A stretch of DNA of 13,394 nucleotides from Thiotrichales bacterium (GTDB taxonomy: Bacteria > Pseudomonadota > Gammaproteobacteria > PS1 > Pseudothioglobaceae), in assembly GCA_002711905.1 (NCBI GenBank), contig PASI01000002.1:31247-44640 (forward strand). The letters run 5' to 3'. The notes below the pieces were generated by a model that saw nothing but the letters and a program-made list of their open reading frames with translations, made no database searches and was not told where the DNA came from. Numbering within the stretch: position 1 is the first letter of the stretch; each line of letters opens with the position of its first letter. Both the position numbers and the translations under genes were made by a program. This document shows, piece after piece, positions 8,466 through 13,394 of this stretch.

Positions 8466-10454
8466 ATGGTTACACAACTAGAATTAGCAAATGCTATCCG
8501 TGCTTTGAGTATGGATGCTGTACAAAAAGCAAACTCTGGACATCCAGGTGCCCCTATGGGTATGGCTGATATTGCTGAAGTTTTATGGAATAATCATTTA
8601 AGGTTCAATCCGTCAAACTCAAACTGGTCTGATAGAGACCGTTTTGTATTATCCAATGGCCATGGTTCAATGCTTATCTATTCATTATTGCATTTAACTG
8701 GATTTGATTTGAGCATAGAAGATCTCAAAAATTTTCGTCAACTACATTCTAAAACTCCAGGCCACCCTGAGTATGGGTATGCTGAGGGCATTGAAACTAC
8801 AACTGGTCCTCTTGGACAAGGGATTACTAATGCTGTTGGAATGGCAATTGCTGAGAGAACATTGGCTGCGCAATTCAACAAGCCAGGTCATTCTATTGTA
8901 GACCACAATACATACGTATTTATGGGAGATGGTTGCTTAATGGAGGGCTTATCCCACGAATCATGTGCACTAGCAGGAACACTTGGATTGGGCAAACTAA
9001 TAGCCTTTTGGGATGATAATGATATTTCAATCGATGGCCATATTGGTGATTGGATGGAGAAAGGTGTTCCAGGTCGTTTCAAGTCATATAATTGGCATGT
9101 TATAGCCGATGTTGATGGACATGACCCTGAGGCTATTAATGCTGCAATTAATGAGGCTAAAGGAATTAATGATAGACCTTCTTTAATTTGTACTCGAACA
9201 GTTATTGGTTATGGCTCTCCCAACTTAGCAGGCTCACATAATTGCCATGGTGCACCATTAGGTGATGAGGAAATTGCAAAAACTAGAGAGAATATTGGCT
9301 GGAATTATAAACCTTTTGACATCCCTCAAGAAATTTATGAGGGCTGGAACCATGAGGCTAAAGGTGCAGAGGTTGAAGAAGAGTGGAATGAGCGATTTAA
9401 AGCTTACAGTGCTTCTTTTCCAGACGAGGCTGCTGAGTATCAGCGCCGTATCAGTGGAAAGTTGCCAGAGAATTTTTCAACAAAAATGGATGAGTATATT
9501 GCTAAAACTCAACAGGATATGCCAAATATCGCCTCAAGAAAAGCATCTCAAAATGCAATTGAAGCTATGGGCCCTGTCGTTCCAGAATTATTTGGTGGGT
9601 CAGCTGATTTGACAGGTTCAAACTTGACTAACTGGTCCGGCAGTGTCATTGTAAATGCTGACAATGCAAATGGAAATTATATCTCTTGGGGCGTTAGAGA
9701 GTTTGGAATGGCTGCCATGATGAATGGCATGGTTTTGCATGGTGGCTTCAAGATTTATGGCGCCACATTCCTAATGTTTATGGAGTACATGCGAAACGCT
9801 TTGCGAATGGCTGCGATGATGAAAATTGGAACAATTTTTGTCTACTCTCATGACTCAATTGGTCTAGGTGAGGATGGTCCAACGCATCAAGCAGTTGAAC
9901 AAATTGCAACTATGAGGGTAATCCCAAATTTTCAAACATGGAGAGCATGTGACGCTATAGAGTCAGCGGTTTCTTGGAAAGTGGCTATGCTGAGAGGAGA
10001 TGCTCCAACAGCATTAATATTCTCTAGACAAAATTTGACACCAATGGAAAGAACAAGTGAGCAGGTGGCAAATATTGAAAAAGGTGGTTATGTGCTTTCA
10101 GACTGTAGTGGTGAAGCTGATATCATTCTGATAGCAACTGGTTCAGAGGTTTCACTTGCGATTGATTCTGCAAAAGCGATGAGTGACAAAAAAGTTCGTG
10201 TGGTTTCGATGCCATCGACTAACGCCTTTGATGAACAGGACCAAGATTATAGAGACTCAGTTTTAACTCCAGGAGTAAAGAGAGTAGCGATTGAGGCGGG
10301 TGTTGCTGAATCTTGGTATAAATATATTGGACTAGATGGCGGCATTGTTGCAATGAGCACCTATGGTGAGTCTGCACCTGCTGGAGAGCTATTTGAACAT
10401 TTTGGATTTACCGTAGATAATGTAGTTTCTACTGTTGAGAGAGTTTTAAGTTAA
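8466..10454 (+). CDS. tkt: Transketolase
   Basis: A thiamine-diphosphate enzyme that moves two-carbon units between sugar phosphates in the pentose phosphate pathway (and in the Calvin cycle where present). The 662 residues match the bacterial family (about 660). Seen here: His26 in SGHPGAP; GHGS (65-68); the ThDP/metal motif GDGCLMEG (154-161); His260 region HNCHGAPLG (258-266); catalytic Glu412 in [21 protein letters not shown] (462-475) with His474; and the C-terminal domain from about 545 with [10 protein letters not shown]. These positions are within a residue of the E. coli enzyme. First gene of tkt-gap-pgk-pykA; gap follows after 19 nt. It diverges from ppsA. Confidence 0.97.
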   Translation: MVTQLELANAIRALSMDAVQKANSGHPGAPMGMADIAEVLWNNHLRFNPSNSNWSDRDRFVLSNGHGSMLIYSLLHLTGFDLSIEDLKNFRQLHSKTPGHPEYGYAEGIETTTGPLGQGITNAVGMAIAERTLAAQFNKPGHSIVDHNTYVFMGDGCLMEGLSHESCALAGTLGLGKLIAFWDDNDISIDGHIGDWMEKGVPGRFKSYNWHVIADVDGHDPEAINAAINEAKGINDRPSLICTRTVIGYGSPNLAGSHNCHGAPLGDEEIAKTRENIGWNYKPFDIPQEIYEGWNHEAKGAEVEEEWNERFKAYSASFPDEAAEYQRRISGKLPENFSTKMDEYIAKTQQDMPNIASRKASQNAIEAMGPVVPELFGGSADLTGSNLTNWSGSVIVNADNANGNYISWGVREFGMAAMMNGMVLHGGFKIYGATFLMFMEYMRNALRMAAMMKIGTIFVYSHDSIGLGEDGPTHQAVEQIATMRVIPNFQTWRACDAIESAVSWKVAMLRGDAPTALIFSRQNLTPMERTSEQVANIEKGGYVLSDCSGEADIILIATGSEVSLAIDSAKAMSDKKVRVVSMPSTNAFDEQDQDYRDSVLTPGVKRVAIEAGVAESWYKYIGLDGGIVAMSTYGESAPAGELFEHFGFTVDNVVSTVERVLS

Positions 10455-10473
10455 TTTTTTATAGGAGTGAGAG

Positions 10474-11472
10474 ATGACAATAAAAGTTGGAATTAATGGT
10501 TTTGGTCGAATTGGAAGAATGGTATTTCGTGCAATTGATAAGGATTTTGATAATTTAGAAGTGGTTGGTGTAAACGATCTTCTTGATAATGATTACTTGG
10601 CTTACATGTTGAGATATGACTCAGTCCATAGAAGGTTTGGTAAAGACGTAGCTGTTGAAGGTAACAACTTCGTTATCGATGGTAAAAAGATTCGTCTTAC
10701 TGCTGAACGCAACCCCGCAGATTTAAAATGGGGTGATATTGGCGCTGACCTTGTGATTGACTGTACTGGTTTTTTTCTAACAGAAGAAGGTTGCCAAGCT
10801 CATATAGATGCAGGCGCCAAGAAAGTAATTCAATCAGCCCCATCTAAGGATAGTACCCCAATGTTTGTTTATGGTGTAAACCATGACGCTTATGATGGCC
10901 AATCAATCATTTCAGCTGCCTCTTGTACTACTAACTGCTTGGCACCAATTGCTAAAGTACTTAATGACGAATGGGGTATTAAGCGTGGATTAATGACTAC
11001 AGTCCATGCTGCAACAGCTACTCAAAAAACTGTTGATGGCCCATCAATGAAAGACTGGCGCGGTGGTCGCGGTATTTTGGAAAATATTATTCCTTCGTCT
11101 ACTGGAGCCGCTAAAGCTGTTGGCAAAGTATTACCAGAGTTGAATGGAAAGTTGACTGGAATGGCCTTTAGGGTTCCTACTTCTGATGTTTCTGTAGTTG
11201 ATCTAACAGCCGAGTTAAATAGCTCTTCTGATTATGATGCAATTTGTGCGGCTATGAAGTCAGCTTCTGAAGGCTCAATGAAGGGTGTTTTAGGATATAC
11301 GGATGAAAAGGTTGTTTCTACAGACTTTGTTGGAAGTTCGTGTGCTTCAACATTTGATGCAGAGGCAGGTATGTCAATGGACGACACTTTTGTTAAAATG
11401 GTTTCTTGGTATGACAATGAGTACAGTTACACATGTAATTTACTTCGTTTAGCTGGCCATATTTCACAATAG
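10474..11472 (+). CDS. gap: Glyceraldehyde-3-phosphate dehydrogenase, type I
   Basis: Interconverts glyceraldehyde-3-phosphate and 1,3-bisphosphoglycerate with NAD(H), acting in both glycolysis and gluconeogenesis. The 332 residues are full length. The Rossmann motif INGFGRIGR lies at 7-15; Asp35 in VNDLLD suggests NAD rather than NADP preference; the catalytic Cys151 is in [12 protein letters not shown]; His178 is in TTVHAAT; the phosphate-site residues fall in [10 protein letters not shown] (208-217) and FRVPTSDVS (232-240); WYDNEYSY (312-319) is the usual C-terminal signature. A strong ribosome site, AGGAG at 10463-10467, lies 6 nt before the ATG, the best in this operon. pgk follows 28 nt downstream. 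The sequence is of the E. coli GapA type; the coenzyme choice is inferred. Confidence 0.97.
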   Translation: MTIKVGINGFGRIGRMVFRAIDKDFDNLEVVGVNDLLDNDYLAYMLRYDSVHRRFGKDVAVEGNNFVIDGKKIRLTAERNPADLKWGDIGADLVIDCTGFFLTEEGCQAHIDAGAKKVIQSAPSKDSTPMFVYGVNHDAYDGQSIISAASCTTNCLAPIAKVLNDEWGIKRGLMTTVHAATATQKTVDGPSMKDWRGGRGILENIIPSSTGAAKAVGKVLPELNGKLTGMAFRVPTSDVSVVDLTAELNSSSDYDAICAAMKSASEGSMKGVLGYTDEKVVSTDFVGSSCASTFDAEAGMSMDDTFVKMVSWYDNEYSYTCNLLRLAGHISQ

Positions 11473-11500
11473 GCCTTATTTTATTTAGTTGGAGCATTTG

Positions 11501-12664
11501 ATGAATTTACTAAAGATGACCGATTTAGACTTGAATGGTAAAAGAGTTTTAATTAGACAAGATTTAAATGTTCCAATAAAAAATGGCGAAGTAACAAGCG
11601 ATAAAAGGATTGTTGCATCATTACCAACTATCCTCCATGCAATTAAAGCTGGCGCTAAAGTTATGATTACCTCTCACTTGGGAAGGCCCAATGCTGGAGA
11701 GTATGAAGAAAAATTTTCGCTTCAACCTGTTGCTGAGCATCTCTCAACATTGCTCGGACAGAAAGTTAGGCTTGAATCTAACTGGCTTGAAGGGGTTGAG
11801 ATGGAGTCAGGAGAAGTGGTTCTCTGCGAAAATGTCAGATTCAATGAGGGCGAAAAAGAAAACGACGAGTCCTTATCCAAAAAAATGGCATCTTTGTGTG
11901 ACGTTTGTGTCCAAGATGCATTTGGAACCGCTCATAGAGCCCATGCTTCTACATATGGTGTAACTCAGTTTGCACCTGTCGCTTGTGCAGGACCTTTGTT
12001 AGTTGGAGAGCTTGAGGCGCTTGGTAAGGCGCTTGATAATCCAAAAAGACCAATGGTTGCAATTGTTGGCGGCTCAAAAGTATCCACTAAGCTAACCGTG
12101 CTGGATGCACTATCCAAGATTGTTGACCAGTTAGTTGTTGGTGGAGGTATCGCAAATACATTTATTGCAGCCCAAGGTTATAGTGTTGGACAATCTTTGT
12201 GTGAGCATGATCTTATTCCTACTGCTCAGGCTTTAATGGAAGATTGCCAGATTCCAGTTCCTGGTGACGTAGTTTGCGGTAAAGAATTTTCAGAGTTTGC
12301 TGCAGCAGATACTAAAAATGCAAGCAGCGTTGCTTCAGACGATATGATCTTTGATATTGGCCCCAGTTCAACAGCTGAACTATGTGAAATTATGAAGACA
12401 GCTGGGACAATTGTTTGGAATGGTCCAGTAGGAGTTTTTGAATTCGATCAGTTCGCAAATGGAACTGAACAGTTAGCACGAGCTATAGCAGAATCTGATG
12501 CCTTTTCGATTGCTGGTGGTGGTGATACGCTCGCTGCCGTTGATAAATTTAATATTGAAGATAAAATTTCTTATATTTCTACTGGCGGTGGTGCCTTTTT
12601 AGAGTTTTTAGAAGGAAAAAAGCTTCCAGTAGTTGAAATACTTGAGAATAGAATGCAAGATTAA
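11501..12664 (+). CDS. pgk: Phosphoglycerate kinase
   Basis: Transfers phosphate between 1,3-bisphosphoglycerate and ADP, next to Gap in the pathway. I place the start at the ATG at 11501: GGAG at 11491-11494 lies 6 nt before it, and the resulting 387 residues match the E. coli enzyme, which shares the KMTDLDL opening. An in-frame TTG at 11489 would add four residues and would bury the ribosome site in the coding sequence. Motifs (numbering from 11501): RQDLNVP (19-25), TSHLGRP (57-63), GTAHRAHAS (142-150), GGSKVSTK (190-197), WNGPVGVFE (306-314) and GGGDTLAA (339-346). All substrate-binding stretches are intact. Its stop overlaps the pykA start by one base. Confidence 0.96.
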   Translation: MNLLKMTDLDLNGKRVLIRQDLNVPIKNGEVTSDKRIVASLPTILHAIKAGAKVMITSHLGRPNAGEYEEKFSLQPVAEHLSTLLGQKVRLESNWLEGVEMESGEVVLCENVRFNEGEKENDESLSKKMASLCDVCVQDAFGTAHRAHASTYGVTQFAPVACAGPLLVGELEALGKALDNPKRPMVAIVGGSKVSTKLTVLDALSKIVDQLVVGGGIANTFIAAQGYSVGQSLCEHDLIPTAQALMEDCQIPVPGDVVCGKEFSEFAAADTKNASSVASDDMIFDIGPSSTAELCEIMKTAGTIVWNGPVGVFEFDQFANGTEQLARAIAESDAFSIAGGGDTLAAVDKFNIEDKISYISTGGGAFLEFLEGKKLPVVEILENRMQD

Positions 12665-13394
12665 TGATTAACAGACGCACTAAAATCTTAGCAACTCTCG
12701 GTCCATCAACTGACAATCCAGAAGTTTTAAAGGGCATTTTGGATGCAGGTGTGAATGTTGTGAGAATCAATTTTTCACATAATAATGAAAAAGAACACTT
12801 AGAGCGAATTGCTCAAATACGAAAATACGAAAAAGAGAATGATATCTTTATTGGAATCTTGATGGATTTACAGGGTCCAAAGATTAGAATTTCAGCATTT
12901 AAAGGTGGAAAGATAGAGCTCAACAATGGCGATCATTTTGCACTCGACGCTGAACTTGATGATTCTGAAGGCAATCAAGATTCTGTTGGAATTGCTTATA
13001 AGGAGCTTCCAAATGATTTAAATGTTGGCAACACGTTGTTACTAGATGATGGAAAGATAATTCTGGAAGTCAAGCAGATCAGCGGGCAAAAAATTTTTAC
13101 TGAGGTTAAGCAAGGTGGAATTCTCTCGAATAATAAAGGAATCAATTTACGAGGCGGCGGCTTAAGTGCGAGCGCACTCACCAATAAAGATAAAAAAGAC
13201 ATTATTACTGCAGCTAAAGCAGACGCGGATTATGTTGCAATCTCATTTCCTATTAATGCAGATGATGTTCGTGAAACAAAGAGACTTCTATTGAAAGCAG
13301 GCTCTAATGCAAGTGTCATCGCAAAAATTGAAAGAGCTGAGTCCTTACAAGAGGATGTAATTACTGAAATTATTCAAGAGTCAGCGGGCATTAT
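12664..13394 (+). CDS. pykA: Pyruvate kinase, PykA-like (3'-truncated by window edge)
   Basis: Converts PEP + ADP to pyruvate + ATP, the last step of glycolysis. The frame opens with ATG at 12664-12666, overlapping the pgk stop (TAATG), and stays open to the end of the window: 243 residues, about half of the usual 470-480. Seen here: RTKILATLGPST near the N-terminus; substrate/K+ site VVRINFSH (Arg34, Asn36, Ser38); LMDLQGPKIR (66-75); a beta-barrel B domain about residues 76-157; SNNKGINLRGGGLSASALT (155-173); and AKIERAES with catalytic Lys221 and metal ligand Glu223. The GGGLSA stretch matches E. coli PykA rather than PykF (which has LPGV-type sequence there). No separate strong ribosome site is visible, so translation is probably coupled to pgk. 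Confidence 0.95.
   Translation, partial: MINRRTKILATLGPSTDNPEVLKGILDAGVNVVRINFSHNNEKEHLERIAQIRKYEKENDIFIGILMDLQGPKIRISAFKGGKIELNNGDHFALDAELDDSEGNQDSVGIAYKELPNDLNVGNTLLLDDGKIILEVKQISGQKIFTEVKQGGILSNNKGINLRGGGLSASALTNKDKKDIITAAKADADYVAISFPINADDVRETKRLLLKAGSNASVIAKIERAESLQEDVITEIIQESAGI

Overview
The window is a low-GC, densely packed stretch of bacterial chromosome carrying central carbon and formate metabolism. The proteins resemble gammaproteobacterial homologues: pgk, pykA, ppsA and tkt match my recollection of the E. coli proteins in length and active-site motifs. A low-GC gammaproteobacterium with a soluble molybdenum formate dehydrogenase beside a tkt-gap-pgk-pyk cluster would fit the marine sulfur-oxidiser/methylotroph lineage around SUP05/Thioglobus. 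That placement is inference from gene content, not proven here. I see no mobile elements, tRNA or rRNA genes, CRISPR arrays or phage genes.

Region 1 (1-4951, + strand) is a formate dehydrogenase operon. It holds the 3' part of fdhD (sulfurtransferase for the Mo cofactor), fdsB (flavin/NAD subunit with a fused NuoE-like [2Fe-2S] domain) and fdsA (molybdopterin catalytic subunit with Cys at the Mo site and ligands for five Fe-S clusters). The genes abut (0 and 1 nt between them). The operon ends at a perfect 10-bp hairpin that also separates it from the convergent ppsR gene.

Region 2 (4989-8174, - strand) is a two-gene unit, ppsA then ppsR. PEP synthase makes PEP from pyruvate, and PpsR is the bifunctional kinase/phosphotransferase that switches PEP synthase off and on at a threonine next to its catalytic histidine. 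ppsA contains a close 16-bp exact direct repeat read in two different frames.

Region 3 (8175-8465) is a 291-bp divergent intergenic region, the only sizeable non-coding stretch. It should carry the promoters of both ppsA and tkt. I see a consensus -10 box near tkt and a TTGTT-N11-AACAA dyad.

Region 4 (8466-13394, + strand) is the tkt-gap-pgk-pykA operon: transketolase, glyceraldehyde-3-phosphate dehydrogenase, phosphoglycerate kinase and pyruvate kinase, the last cut by the window edge. Pyruvate kinase (PEP to pyruvate) and PEP synthase (pyruvate to PEP) therefore lie in divergent transcription units sharing one intergenic region, with the PEP synthase regulator alongside. Formate oxidation supplies NADH (and CO2) that could feed the reductive GAPDH step. 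No gene in the window is of unknown family. The interest lies in arrangement and small sequence features rather than a novel system.
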